64,000 nt of DNA from Epiperipatus broadwayi (taxonomy: Eukaryota; Onychophora; Udeonychophora; Euonychophora; Peripatidae): positions 3,032,714 to 3,096,713 of the forward strand of contig JAQFVV010012506.1 of assembly GCA_028023455.1 (NCBI GenBank). The letters run 5' to 3'. The notes below the pieces were generated by a model. The model was given only the letters and a program-made list of their open reading frames with translations, was not told the DNA's origin and made no database searches. The position numbers and the translations under genes are program-made. Below, in pieces: positions 11,624 to 23,389 of this stretch; positions within the stretch are counted from its first letter, which is position 1; the number at the start of each line of letters is the position of its first letter.

Positions 11624-13752
11624 GTTGTAAGGGTAGCTTACCATGATATTAAGCTTACTTGTTTGTGTGCAATATCAAACCATAAACTTAAAAATATAAT
11701 TTTAATTAATAAACAGTAAATACATTATCCTTTTACATAAAAATACTCATAGATTATAAAATTTTAATACTAAAAGTCAAGTCAAATAAATAGTTATTTT
11801 AATGAAATCAAATATAAAAATAATTAGCTTTCAATCATTCATATATATGTATAAAATAATTATTAAGATAATTTATATATCATGAATCAAGACTCAAAAC
11901 GTAGAGATAACCTAAGATCAAGTTGTGTCTTAACACCTAAATGTGAAAGAAATAAAATTAGAACTTAATTACACACTTATTAATTATGATGCATTCAACA
12001 ATAATTGAATACAGAATCATGAAGTGAAATAGCAATTTAACACATGCTAATTAGCAGAAGTCAATTTTGCTATAAAAGCTAAATCAACTAATTTCCAAAT
12101 CAGTTTCATTTTTTACAATTGAACTAGTCACTATGCATATTTATTTTGCTGCGTTCCAATACCAAATACATCAGAAAGATGGATCAATAGTTTGGACAAA
12201 TTATTATTGTTTGTAAAATCTTCATTAGCAGAAAACTTTAATATCACTCAAGTAAAGAGTAAATAAATTACTCTGTAATATCATCAATAATAATTTCAAA
12301 AGTGAAATTATCTTTAACATAATAATTAGAGAAATTCTTAATGATATCATTCTAAACTTGAATTTCAAGGAAGATAAATAGCATCAAACACATTTATATA
12401 TGTAAATAAATTTATTCTAAGAAGATTTTAAGTTATAGAAAATGCATCATGAGTAAATACCCTTTGCCATAGGATCAAATGCTATTGCTCTAACCTAAAG
12501 CAGTGTAAATGCCTAAAATATATATCATCTATATAATTCAATATTCAATTTTAGTTTATACAAAGAGAATTTATGAAAAGGAATGTCAACATCATGTGAG
12601 AGAGATGTTTATAAAACAATGGAGTATATTTATTGCTTCACCAATGATTGATGACCAAGAATAAAATAACTTAATTCTTAATGAATATTGTTACTCAAAT
12701 TGTGTAAAATGAATAGAACAATGTCATAAACTTTAAACACATTATATCATTGTGTATCAACATCCATAAATATTTAATTTTATTTCCTTTGCTTTATAAA
12801 TATACTTACTTTGGAATAATCCATTTTGAAAAATTATTAGATGAAAAATGTGGAAATATTATTGGGTTAATTAAACTTAATATGATGATAAGATTTTATT
12901 GATTTTCATATTAAATTCATCCACTTATGACAAGACAGAATTTTTGTTTATTATTAATTTTATTAATTTAGTAATATTTGTTTATTATTTGGTATAAATA
13001 ATTAAAGTCCTTGGATGAAAGGTGTTTTCTTTCAATAATAGGGACCATACATAGATGGGAGGTCTTATAGAAAATGGAATTTCCTTAAAAGATTTGGATA
13101 TTACAAAGATCTTCATTTATATTTATACTCTTTAATTTAAATTTAGTTAACTAGTGTTATCATAATCTTTTGAATTATAAAATATTATTTATTTTTACAA
13201 CCTATTAAATATTGTTTGTATTATGATACATATTTATTATGGGATATGGGGAGATATAATTTTAAAATTTATATACTAATATGGTAGAAATGTATGTAAA
13301 ACCCATATAATCAAAAATTTTGTTATATAAACATAAATTTAAATTATTTTCATTTAATAAATATTGTTAAATTTATTTTAAATTTAAGAGAGTCTCTGAT
13401 TTATTTAAATTAATTATTTTATTTTCATAATAAAATAAAAGTGAGTACATATACCCACATATACATATCAGCCTGCCTTAATATCATGATAACTTGGTTG
13501 GAAGGAATTTTGAGAATTTATTGAACTTATATAAAAGTATTATTATTGCTACAGATATCAATTCACCCCTGAAGAGAATTAAGTATAAAATTAACCCTGA
13601 GTTTGAATGCTGAGCATAACAGAATAATAAAGAGAGGTGAAGATTGGATGAACTGGTCGAAGTTGTATCTATACTGAATGTTTAAACATTTAATTATCAC
13701 ATCTGAAATTTGGATGTTTTATTTGCTGATTTTTAACAATATCAACATGTGT
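11624..13752. other. AT-rich spacer between inverted LTR-like copies
   Basis: About 2.1 kb with very low G+C and no open frame, RNA or repeat that I recognise. It is bounded on both sides by TA tracts and the facing GTTACA ends. Confidence 0.6.
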
Positions 13753-13774
13753 GTATATATATATATATATATAT
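13753..13774. repeat. (TA)n microsatellite
   Basis: Short TA run immediately before TGTAACC, the inverted 3' end of the second LTR-like copy. Confidence 0.85.
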
Positions 13775-14210
13775 TGTAACCAGACCACCATACAAGCCTT
13801 TTATTACTTCAGTTGTAACAATTTCCTGATGAGCATGTTACAGGAAGAAACTATCGATTGGCAATCCCCAACGCAGATGTTAACCCCCTCCCTACAACAA
13901 TATTTCCTGCTCAGCAGAGGATGTAGCACCATAGAGTCTGGAAGCATTAGACATTTATATGTTTGGGTTTCCAAATGGCACCATTAGAGTTCCATCTCAC
14001 TGCAACCTGACTTACCTAGGTCTAGTTCAGGAGGCATGAGATTCTCATGAACAAGTGCAATGAATGATGAGTGATGCAACAACAACAACAAAAAAAATAG
14101 AACTGAACAACTGGATAACTAAAATTAATTTTAAGTAATAATTTTATTTAATAACAATTAATATGTAAGTCATTCTAATATATTTCCTATAATGAGAAGA
14201 AGAGTAAAAG
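13775..14210 (-). repeat. LTR-like copy (family LTR3), minus orientation
   Basis: Reverse complement of 11,130-11,569 with scattered substitutions, beginning TGTAACC (complement of GGTTACA) next to a TA tract. The CTAGTGGCGCC motif has decayed to TGGTGCC here. The 63-codon frame starting near 13,800 is the antisense of the left copy's sequence and is not a gene. Confidence 0.6.
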
Positions 14211-14211
14211 A

Positions 14212-14515
14212 ATACATTTCAAGTATATTATCCAAGCGAAAATTCATTTTTCAGATCATATGCTGAGAAGAAGATTGCAAATACATTTCAAATAGATTAT
14301 CCAAGCAAACTCATTTTTCAGTTCAGGTGATGAAAAGAAGATTACAGATACATTTCCAATAGATTGTCCAAGCAAAACTCATTTTTCGGTTCAGGTGATG
14401 AGAAGAAGATTACAGATACATTTCCAATAGATTGTCCAAGCAAAACTCATTTTTTTATTTCAGGTGATGAGAAGATTACAGATACATTTCCAATAGATTG
14501 TCCAAGCAAAAATTC
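14212..14515. repeat. About 68-bp minisatellite, 4-5 units
   Basis: The block ATACATTTC[AC]AxTAGATTxTCCAAGC followed by AACTCATTTTTC and GATGAGAAGAAGATTACAG starts at 14,212, 14,281, 14,348, 14,416 and 14,482 (periods 66-69). The distal three units are nearly identical and the first is most diverged. Confidence 0.85.
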
Positions 14516-14520
14516 TTGAA

Positions 14521-14795
14521 CATTTATTCCAGGGTTTTTAGAAATATTTTAAGTAGTACACATGTATAAGCACATACTTATTGATTAGTAATTTTAAGTC
14601 CATAGAATCATTGAAAATAGATATACATATGATATTAATAAGCAAATGTTTTAACCATTTATTCCAGGGTTTTTGGAAGTGTTTTAAGCAGTACACATAT
14701 ATAATTTATATGCACATACTTATTGACTAGTAATTTTAGATCCATAGAATCATTGAAAATAGATATACATATGATATTAATAAGCAAATGTTTTA
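14521..14795. repeat. 135-bp tandem duplication
   Basis: CATTTATTCCAGGGTTTTT starts at 14,521 and 14,656, and both units end with TTAATAAGCAAATGTTTT. The block follows the 68-bp array directly, so the two arrays probably belong to one repetitive element (perhaps the LTR3 copy). Confidence 0.85.
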
Positions 14796-15960
14796 ATTAG
14801 ATAACACGATTTTTGTTTCTTGTGTGTTTTCAATTAAGGGAAAGCAAAAAAAAAAAATGCATCGCCAACTTTTGACTAAGTTAATATCTTTTGCAAAGAA
14901 AAAAAATTTTTTTTTCTTATAAATACATATACATATAGAATATTTATGAAATTGTTACCTTATCTTATCCATTTCTTTCTTCACTTCAAGTAGCATGCTA
15001 ATGCCTTCACAAAACAAAAAGGCATTGTAGTTAAGCTGAACGGCATTGGTATTTTTCATGATGTTGAAACAGGCAAGAATGGAGGTTAACGGTGCGAAGA
15101 AAGAGAGAAAGCCAAGAGATTATCCTTCCATGGTTATGATTTCTATATTAATTCTTTCCTTTTTTCATCATTAATGGTGACTGTAAATATTATCTTCTAA
15201 GGTTATGACGATCAGCTGTTAGTTAAATTGTGAAGTAACCGATAAAAACTGTAATTTTTCACTATTCACTTTTCTTACAATGAATGACTGAACGAAAGAA
15301 TGAATGCTCTTAGTTTCCACTCCACTATTTATGCACTGATCTCTGGATTGATTAAACAGCTCAGCCCACTATATTTTATTTGTTGCAGCTTTCATTTAAG
15401 CTCGTGTGCCTGTTTTTTTCTTCATGATTGGATAATATTTTTCGGGGGCAGATAAGAAACCATATGAATTAAGCCATGTTTTCAAATTAGTTAACTTGGC
15501 CCGAAGCTATTCTCACACTTTCTTCGACAACACCATTCCAAAACTTAAATATATATTTTTAACAAAATGCCATTAGATCATAATTTGAAATGAAGGAAGG
15601 TTTATCATTTTCTTTTTTTTTAATTCTAGAAAATAGTGATTTTCTTGTATAGTCATAAATGAAACTTTTGCTGTATTTTTCTAAAAAATATACGATCGAC
15701 TTTTTTTATACGTTCGCTGTTTTTTAAGGTGGGAGGGTAAAGTAGTTTTTAGAATACATGCACAAATGAAACAAGCATGCTTGTTTCAATATATATATAT
15801 AGCAACTATTTTAAAAGGTGCATTTATTAATGAAAGAAATTTTTGTAATCAACTTTTTATAATTATTTGTTAGGTATTGTACTAATAAACTTCTTATTTA
15901 ATTAGTAACTTTAAATTTAGCCTGTATAATTAATACTTTTATGATGACTATCTAAACTAT
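14796..15960. other. Non-coding DNA
   Basis: Mostly AT-rich. A slightly more G+C-rich piece at about 14,960-15,120 resembles neither a gene nor a repeat seen elsewhere. A TA run lies at about 15,789-15,800. Confidence 0.5.
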
Positions 15961-16396
15961 AATGTTTTTTTTATTAAGAGAAATTTATTATACGATACAA
16001 ATCAATATACAAATTTGTTAGTACATGCCAATACAATATAACATAAATTGATTTATCTTGTTACATTACATTTTTAGATGTGAATAACACAGTTTTAATG
16101 TGTCTATTTCTATGTATGTAGATGCTTCCCCAGCAGTTTAATTCTGTAGTCTTAGCAATTATCTTCTTTACTTGAAGTTTTACTAAGTGGCATTTACTAA
16201 ATAATCTGGAGCTATTAAATTGTCTCTTTGTTTGATTTTTTCTACGATTTTCTTTTGTTCCATTCCCTGCAGATCTACCAATTTCCTAATAGTGATTTTA
16301 TATCATATGCAATGTAACGCAAAGTACATGCAAATTGTAAGCCTTATTTCTGTATATTCATCTTGTAATGAGTGTTCTATGGTAATTTAGATTATT

Positions 16397-16450
16397 GCAT
16401 CTTATAAATATATGATCAATAGATTCCTCTTCCCTCCCACACATCTGGTG
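16397..16450 (-). pseudogene. C-terminal zinc-binding motif of LINE ORF2 (copy A)
   Basis: Reading 16,450 to 16,397 on the minus strand gives HQMCGREEESIDHIFIRC, matching the C-G-x-E-E-S-x-x-H-x-F-x-x-C pattern at the C-terminus of many LINE ORF2 proteins. The upstream first Cys pair is not clearly readable. Copy B has a related EETLEHLFKQC at 49,466-49,510. Confidence 0.75.
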
Positions 16451-16974
16451 TATAGTATCTATTTTCTTTATGTTTGGCATTCATGGGAAGGAAGTCCAAG
16501 TTATATTTGATTATGAAGGCTTGGTACTTTAGTTTAATGAACCAAAAATGAGATTTATATATTAGTTGTTGATTGGTGATGTCCAATTTTCCATCAATTG
16601 TGCATTTCTCTCCATTTAGTAATTTATGTGCTGTCCAGTATTTTATTTTATTTGTGTTATATTTGTATATAGAGACTCAATCCATTTTCTGTTAGCTGGT
16701 GGGGACCAATCCATAGGAGTAATGTCTTCTTTGGGTGATAAGGTTGGGTATTTGTTTGTTATATTGAATAGTACGTTATAGTTGTTTTGTATGATTAGTG
16801 TTTTAATAGAATGAAGTGGAAAGCCTTTAAGTCTTCTTGGTGTTTGCAATGTTCAGAGATTGACAGCAGTAACCTTTTGTCCCCAAAACAATTTAGTACA
16901 AAGTCATTTACTTTTTGAATGAATTTTTTGAATGGGTATATCCCAGCCAGGAAATTAAGTAATTTTTGGAAACA

Positions 16975-18154
16975 TCAGCGAGTTGAGTAGTGTGATTTTA
17001 CCTTGTAATGAGCTGTATACCCAGTAAGTGAAGTCATTCTCCATTGTACAGAGCTTAGTAGTGTTTCATCAATTTGGTGCCTCATCAGTTTATCTGACCT
17101 GTAAAAATCAAAATCTAGAAATTTCTGCAGATTCACCATGAAGTTTATCTTTATTCTCTTTTCATTTAACAATTTCCATGTGGCTGATTTGGTTATGTTA
17201 AATTTCAGTTTAAAATTGTTGGTGTAATTGGATATATTTTTTTCTAATTTGGGTATATATTTTCTGGAAGGGAGACAGACAAGTACATCATCCATATAAC
17301 TGATGTACCTTATCTCTTGTCCAATGGTCAGCACATATACTCCTGGAAGTGATTTTTCAATCTCTCTCATCAGCAGATTAATATACACTATAAATAATAG
17401 TGTGCTGAGTGGAGATCCCTGAGGGATCAAGATGAGAGCATCAAACCAGGAGTGACTTTACCATTCATTGTGATGAATATGGATCTATTTTTTAATAGGT
17501 TGGCAATTATTTTGAGGTAAACTCTTGGCACCTCATATTCTTGGAGGATGTCTATCAGGGCGTTTTTTCTGATGGAATCAAATGCCACCTCAATTTCTAG
17601 TTGGATGGAGATTGGTTTGTACATTCTTTTGGCCCTAATATAGTCTAGAAGGAGTCTCATTTGACTGATGAAATTGATGATTCCTTTTTCCTAGCATATT
17701 GATCTTTAGAAAGAAAGTTGAGGATTTTGTTTTGTAATTGATCTTTGATTAGATGCTCAATTATTTTTTATTAATAAGGGATCATCGAAATGGGCCTTAG
17801 ATTGTTTAGGTCAGAGGTTACCTCTCACTTTTTTAAAAATGGGACAAGAGATATTAGGTATAAATTTTTAATCAATCTATATCCCTCTGTAAGGTGTCCA
17901 ATCATCACTTTGATTATGGATGTCAAGAATCTTTCCAAATGAAGAAAAACAAATTTAGGTATTCCATGTGCTCCTTGATGAATCCTTTCTGGGAGACTCC
18001 AAATCTTAAGCTGTATCCTTTCCAAAGTTATATCATGAGAATTATCTGGGTCAAGATATATAGCCTCATTGATGTCCCTGTTCTTTTCCGATTGAAGCCT
18101 TGCTAGAAAATGCTGTCGAATAGTATTTATTATCTCTGAGCCTATTAACAACAA
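16975..18154 (-). pseudogene. LINE reverse transcriptase fragment (copy A)
   Basis: Minus-strand frames 18,154-17,825, 17,660-17,427 and 17,430-16,975 together cover an RT domain in broken pieces. The first has the fingers region, ending in LIKNLYLISLVPFLKK. The second has AFDSI (RT motif with the first catalytic Asp). The third has IPQGSPLST and YMDDVLV, the catalytic YxDD box, still intact. Frameshifts and a start-less 5' end show it is dead. RT copies the element RNA at the nicked target (target-primed reverse transcription), as in all non-LTR retrotransposons. Confidence 0.85.
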
Positions 18155-18160
18155 TAATGT

Positions 18161-19160
18161 TTTTATAGCAAAATTGTAAACTTTTATTCAATAAGTGCAG
18201 TTGCTTTTATTCCTTTAACTCATATGGGTTTTAAATTTCAAAATTTTAATCCATGAATTTATGAAATCAAATCATAAATTGTGAATTAACAAAAATAAAT
18301 AAATACTAATCATGTAGAGACCACTAAAAATAAAGTAAAGATAAGATTGAGATAATATTTTGATGTTCACAATTCTGGTATAAAAAAAAAAAACATAAAA
18401 TAAAAATAGAGCAAATGTTTTATAAAATTAAGGACTATAAATCCTACTAAATATAGACCTTTACTAAATAGAAATGAAATAAAAGAATAATTTTAAATTT
18501 ATAGATTAATTGATTAAAATAACTTTTTAAAAATACGCATTATTTTTAAATAAAACGAATTTGAGAGGTTACATTTTAAGATAGTGTTTTTAGAATTTTA
18601 GTCTAATAATAAGATTAATAAAATAGGAATCTTGATTTTTAATTCATATATTCATTAATTAAACATTTTTTTTAGATTTTATTAAATGTTTTGGAAAACC
18701 ATTTAGAAATCTGTTTAGGAGAGAATTAAGTAATTTGTTAATATAGATAACGATAAAATTTATTTTTAATTAATTTTAAAAAAAGAATATTTTTTTCTTT
18801 AATAATAATGATTGTAATTTTTTGACATGTTGGAAATATCTAAGAACACACACACAAAAAATTCCCATTTTTTAGACAGTTTATAGAACATTTATACAAA
18901 TGTTTTGTATTTTTTTAAATCCTCGAAAAAAATGTTAATAGATGAATGAAATACTTGAATAATCTTTGATTTTCATAATAATGACTTTATTTGATTTAAC
19001 ATGCAATAAAAATGTTTTTTTTTTTTTCTAAAATATGATTTGAAATTTATTCTTAACTTACGTTATTTTTAGATTATTTAATTTGTTATTTTTAGATTAT
19101 TTAATTTGTTGTTAGATATTTTAAATTTATTTTTTATCACTGTTTCGATTGTTATTACTT
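18161..19160. other. AT-rich non-coding DNA
   Basis: About 1 kb of very AT-rich sequence without a recognisable gene or repeat. Confidence 0.6.
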
Positions 19161-19161
19161 T

Positions 19162-19274
19162 TATTTTTTTTTTTTTCATATGTCATAGCATCTGCCGGGA
19201 CGCGAACCCACACCCGTCTACAACCAACTACTTGCTTGCATGGCGGCTGCGATACCTCTCGGCTAACAACGCAA
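19162..19274 (-). mobile_element. Short tRNA-derived SINE (SINE-A), minus strand
   Basis: On the minus strand it opens with TTAGCCGAGAGGT (tRNA A-box-like) and, about 50 nt on, GGTTCGCGTCC (B-box-like). It closes with CAGATGCTATGACATATG and an A-run. The A-to-B spacing is that of class II (Leu/Ser-type) tRNAs with a long variable arm. A second copy lies at 23,283-23,389. The whole unit is only about 110 bp, close to a bare tRNA head plus tail. Confidence 0.7.
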
Positions 19275-19621
19275 GACTGTTATTACTTTTATATATAAAG
19301 TAATCTCTGGTTTTCACATTAATTGGAATGTCTTTTCTTATGACTTAGGGTATTTTCTCTGACTTTATTTGCAGAAATGTTTGACGACATGTGATATCTG
19401 CAATGTTTTATAAAATTTTGATATATGAATTATATTAAGAATATGTTTTAATTCTTTAACTTATTGCATAGTTATTACATCACAATTCTTAATAATCTTT
19501 TTACATGTTTGTTATGATATTTCTGAATGAGATTATTTACTGTTTGACAGAAAAAATTTTGCTATAAAATTAGGTTTTTTCCTACAATGTGCGACCTTCA
19601 CTTTATCATAATAATAATCAA

Positions 19622-19850
19622 TACATTGTACAGGCTTAAACCTGCATTTATATATGTAATATATGCGGGGTTCGAACTCAGAATTTTACACGACCCACCA
19701 CTCTTAGTGCCATCTCATATTGCTGACCACCTGATCACACACAAGATCTTTTTAACATGTGTGTGATCAGGTGGGTCAGCAATATGAGATGGCACTGAGA
19801 GTGGTGGGTGGTGTAAAAGTCTGAGTTTGAACCCTGCATATAGTACATAA
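19622..19850. mobile_element. SINE-like inverted pair (SINE-B)
   Basis: A copy on the minus strand (about 19,622-19,770) overlaps an inverted partial copy on the plus strand (about 19,758-19,850). Together they make a palindrome around GATCACACACAAGATC. Each arm holds a GGTTCGAAC-type B-box-like motif and the TCAGCAATATGAGATGG block. The minus-strand copy is nearly identical to the plus-strand copy at 20,143-20,290. The tRNA origin is suggested by the B-box only; no good A-box is seen. Confidence 0.6.
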
Positions 19851-20142
19851 TAATAATCGTAGTTAATCATTTTTAGTCTATTGAATAAATTTTTTTCCCG
19901 TTTAATCATTTATAGTATTTTATTATTTCCTAAAAATATTTTATTTAAACCAAAAAAATAATCTTAATAAAAATATTTCATTTTTTTTATTTTAAATTAA
20001 CAATGCTTTTTATTAATACTGAGTCTTCTTATATTTTTGAATATCTAGAATGGTTCATTAAAAGTAAAACTGACAAAACCTGAACATTAAAATGCATATC
20101 TGTTTATATTATTATTATATAAACGTCAATGTACATCTATCC

Positions 20143-20290
20143 ACTGATCACACACATGTTAAAAAGATCTTGTGTGTGATCAGGTGGTCAGCAATATGAG
20201 ATGGCACTAAGAGTGGTGGGTCGTGTAAAAGTCTGAGTTCGAACCCCGCATATATTACATATATAAATGCAGTTTTAAGCCTGTACAACA
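20143..20290 (+). mobile_element. SINE-like element (SINE-B), plus copy
   Basis: Begins with a hairpin (GATCACACAC ... GTGTGTGATC). It runs through TCAGCAATATGAGATGGCAC and AGTTCGAACCCC (B-box-like) and ends GCCTGTACAACAAT. It matches the reverse complement of 19,622-19,770 nearly base for base over about 145 bp. Confidence 0.65.
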
Positions 20291-21560
20291 ATACCACTGA
20301 AAGTCATTGTAAACTGAAAATTACAATAACGGCTATTTTATTGCAAAAAATGTTACAAGAGACCATATTTAATAAAATATCAAACAAAAAATATACCTAA
20401 TTTTTCAATAATTCACTGTTTATTTATTAAAAATTTATCACTTTTAAAAATATTGTTTTTTTAATTCAAAGCACTTATTATTATTTATTAGTTATATTGA
20501 ACTTTCAAGATATTGTTAATAATATTATATTTAAGTTTTGTGGCACTTTAAAGTTTTACTTATAGGACTTACAAAAATCATTTATTAACAATATACCTAT
20601 ACACAGTACAGTTTCAAATTTACTAAATCTTTTAAGTTGCCTTTTTTTACTATTATAAATTAAAAAATTAGTGAATGAGTTAACTGATAATTTTAATTTG
20701 TATGTGGACTATATAGGACTATCTGGAGAGGGGTAGCCATTATCATAAATGGTAATTTTTTACTGCTTGTCTTATCTAACACAGTTTATTTTAGCATTTC
20801 AATTTTTTTTAATTAAATCAAAATTTTGTTTGGAATCTTTGTTGCAAAAGGCTTTATCTTGATCAATTTTTTTTTTCCCATTAACTTTCCTATTACAATA
20901 GCTTTCTTTTTATTTCTGTCTTCTATAAAGAAAATAGCATAAGTTTAAAAAGATGCCACTTAAATATATTGAAATAAAAAATATTTATAAATCTTTTCTT
21001 CTTTGTTAGTCTTCTTGTTTTGATTCATATTTTTATTACCTAAAAATGACTTCTGTTTTTTTTTTTTTCTATTTCTTTTCAGTATTTTTTTTTATTCACG
21101 TTTCAATATTTTTTAGTACAAACTCATGCCATTTTAAGTAAAATTATAATAGTATTATATTGTTAAGAAAATATAGCTAGATAAATAAAGTTTGATAGAT
21201 CAATTTACAGACAGAAAGAGAGATAAATTAGATAGATGAGCAGACAGATAGATAGATCAGTAAATAAATAAAAAATAATTTACGGATTGTAAATACATTT
21301 ATTAATTGTCAGGAAATAAATTTAATGATTTACTTCTTGTTATTATGACCACTGAAAGTAATATTAAATTAGACTAAAGAATTAGTATAAATTTTGTTAA
21401 TTTATGAGCCTTTACATCACACCTGAGAGACCTCTAGTATCCTAAAAATATTATTGAGATCCAATCAAAATATCATAATGCTAATATTTACAATAAAAAA
21501 TAAATGTATACAAGATGAATCTAAAAGGTATGCTCCATCTTTTACTAGTGAAAATTTTTA
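20291..21560. other. AT-rich non-coding DNA
   Basis: No gene visible. Scattered decayed GATA units at about 21,170-21,260 foreshadow the microsatellite that follows. Confidence 0.6.
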
Positions 21561-21562
21561 CT

Positions 21563-21641
<79 letters not shown>

Positions 21642-21811
21642 GTAGGTAGGTAGGTAGGTAGGTAGGTAGGTAGGTAGGTAGGTAGGTAGGTAGGTAGGTA
21701 GGTAGGTAGGTAGGTAGGTAGGTAGGTAGGTAGGTAGGTAGGTAGGTAGGTAGGTAGGTAGGTAGGTAGGTAGGTAGGTAGGTAGGTAGGTAGGTAGGTA
21801 GGTAGGTAGGT
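21563..21811 (+). repeat. Compound (GATA)n(GGTA)n microsatellite
   Basis: About 20 GATA units switch at 21,640 to about 42 GGTA units, both almost without interruption. Confidence 0.95.
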
Positions 21812-23282
21812 TTAAAAAAAATACTAAGACAGAATTTAAGTTTAGTAAAAATTATTGTAGCAAGAATTCTTTCAACGTTTTAAGTTATATTCAGCAGTCT
21901 TACCATGAAAATTATGTGAAAGTGTTGAAAGTATGCTTAGTGCAATAAATTTTATTAAATTTAAACTCTGCCTTAGTATTTTTTTTCCATTAATATATAA
22001 AATGAAGATTTTCACTAGTAAAAACTGGTACATTTTATATGTGTGTGTGTGTGTGTTCACTGGAGAGAGCGTACCAATAGCTCCAATCAAGCTTTAATTT
22101 ATAAGTGTCAAAAGAGAAAGAATTCAAAATCTCTATTGAAAAGTTCTCATGTCAGACCAATTGGTTTCAAGCTTATGGCTCACATCAATGAGGAGTTAGG
22201 ATTTCTGACACTAGATCTAAAATGCCAACTCAAAAGTCAGCACTTATCTAATACATTACTATCAATTTGAAAATCTGAATTTTTTGAAAACCTGAATTTT
22301 TCAGACATGCAAATGTCTTCAAATCCAGCCTTACAAACCAGATAGTTATATGAGTCTGAACTCAGTTCAGTTTCACCATATATTAATAACCTCAGCAATA
22401 TAACATTGCAAAAGAATTCAAGGATACATTTATAATAATTAATAAAACAAGACACAAATATTTCTCCTGGGTTTTTTAGATAAATTTTATCAAAGATAAA
22501 CTACCAATTAAAAATTGACACTGTAACCTGAAGAAATCACTATTTAGTAATAGCATTTGTTTGATTCTTTTAAATCCAAATTGGAATGGGGTTTAGTTTA
22601 TTGCATTACATAGATTAAAATACTAATATTTTACACATCATCTTCGATAATTATCAGCAACTGTAGGATGAAAGTCTTTTCTAGTTTATCCAATTCCTTT
22701 ATATAATATCTTCAGATTATTCTAGCAAGCCTCTCTATTAGTTATATTTGAACTCTTTCTAGATCTTTTACAACATCGTGAAATTTATTTTTTTAAAACT
22801 GATATTGTTCCTTTATCATCCCCTTCAGCAATATGCTTTTAAGCCATTAATATTTTCAATGAGATCAATGACTTCTGTTTTTCTCTTATCTGCATATTTT
22901 CTATTTAATCCATTTTTGCAAATATCAGTAAAACCTTTCCATATTTTCTCCTATTATCTGTGTTGTTTGGCATAATGGAAATGTTTAGACTTTAGATCCT
23001 GCACCTCTCACATCTTATGGTCCCAAACTTATTATGAACTCACTACAATAAAAGACCTATACTCTAATACTGAGAATAAATTTATTAGAAACTTCTTTTT
23101 CGATTATATATATAGTTATATTTATTTTTAATATCAAGTTATTTTTATCAAAAAGTCTTCTTACAAGTTTACAATTATAGTTATTTATTATACTAGTATA
23201 AGATTTAATGATTTTGGCCAATGTTTTTATAATTGTCGACTTCATTCGCATGGCATTTCAATAAAAATTGATTTGTCAAGCA
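21812..23282. other. Non-coding DNA with a short (GT)n
   Basis: A GT run lies at about 22,039-22,056. The following 22,060-22,270 is less AT-rich and open on the plus strand (75 codons from 22,043), but its start is inside the GT run and I recognise nothing in it. Confidence 0.5.
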
Positions 23283-23389
23283 TTGTTAGCCGAGAGATCA
23301 GTGCAGCAGCCTTGCAAGCAAGCAGTTGGTTGCAAACGTTTGTTGCAGGTTCGTCTCCCAGCAGATGTTATGTCATATGGAAAAAAAAA
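23283..23389 (+). mobile_element. Short tRNA-derived SINE (SINE-A), plus strand
   Basis: TGTTAGCCGAGAGAT (A-box-like), GCAAGCAAGCAGTTGGTTG in the middle, GGTTCGTCTCC (B-box-like), then CAGATGTTATGTCATATGG and a run of A. Homologous to the minus-strand copy at 19,162-19,274 from end to end, which defines the unit length. Confidence 0.7.

Larger units (their letters stand above)
15962..18160 (-). mobile_element. Truncated Tx1/L1-like LINE (copy A), 3' half
   Basis: Read on the minus strand, this holds RT fingers and palm (18,154-16,975), a C-terminal HQMCGREEESIDHIFIRC-type zinc-binding motif (16,450-16,397) and a 3' end near 15,962 where the minus strand runs into an A-rich tail. ORF1 and the APE endonuclease are missing, a usual 5' truncation. 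RT and zinc motif resemble the copy at 48.5-54.2 kb, so I place them in one family. The Tx1/L1 assignment rests on the overall RT sequence and the zf-RVT-like C-terminus and is tentative. Confidence 0.75.

Noticed and set aside
14212-14515. Possible CRISPR array (regular repeats)
   Set aside because: Units are contiguous 66-69-bp repeats with no unique spacers, in eukaryotic transposon-rich DNA.
19162-20290. Functional tRNA genes at the B-box-like motifs
   Set aside because: No complete cloverleaf with a proper acceptor stem or anticodon loop could be drawn, and the sequences are repeated with A tails or inverted arms, so SINE-like elements fit better.
22043-22270. 75-codon plus-strand frame
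   Set aside because: Its start lies in a GT microsatellite and no homology or repeat partner is seen. It could be a fragment of something real, but the sequence does not show what.
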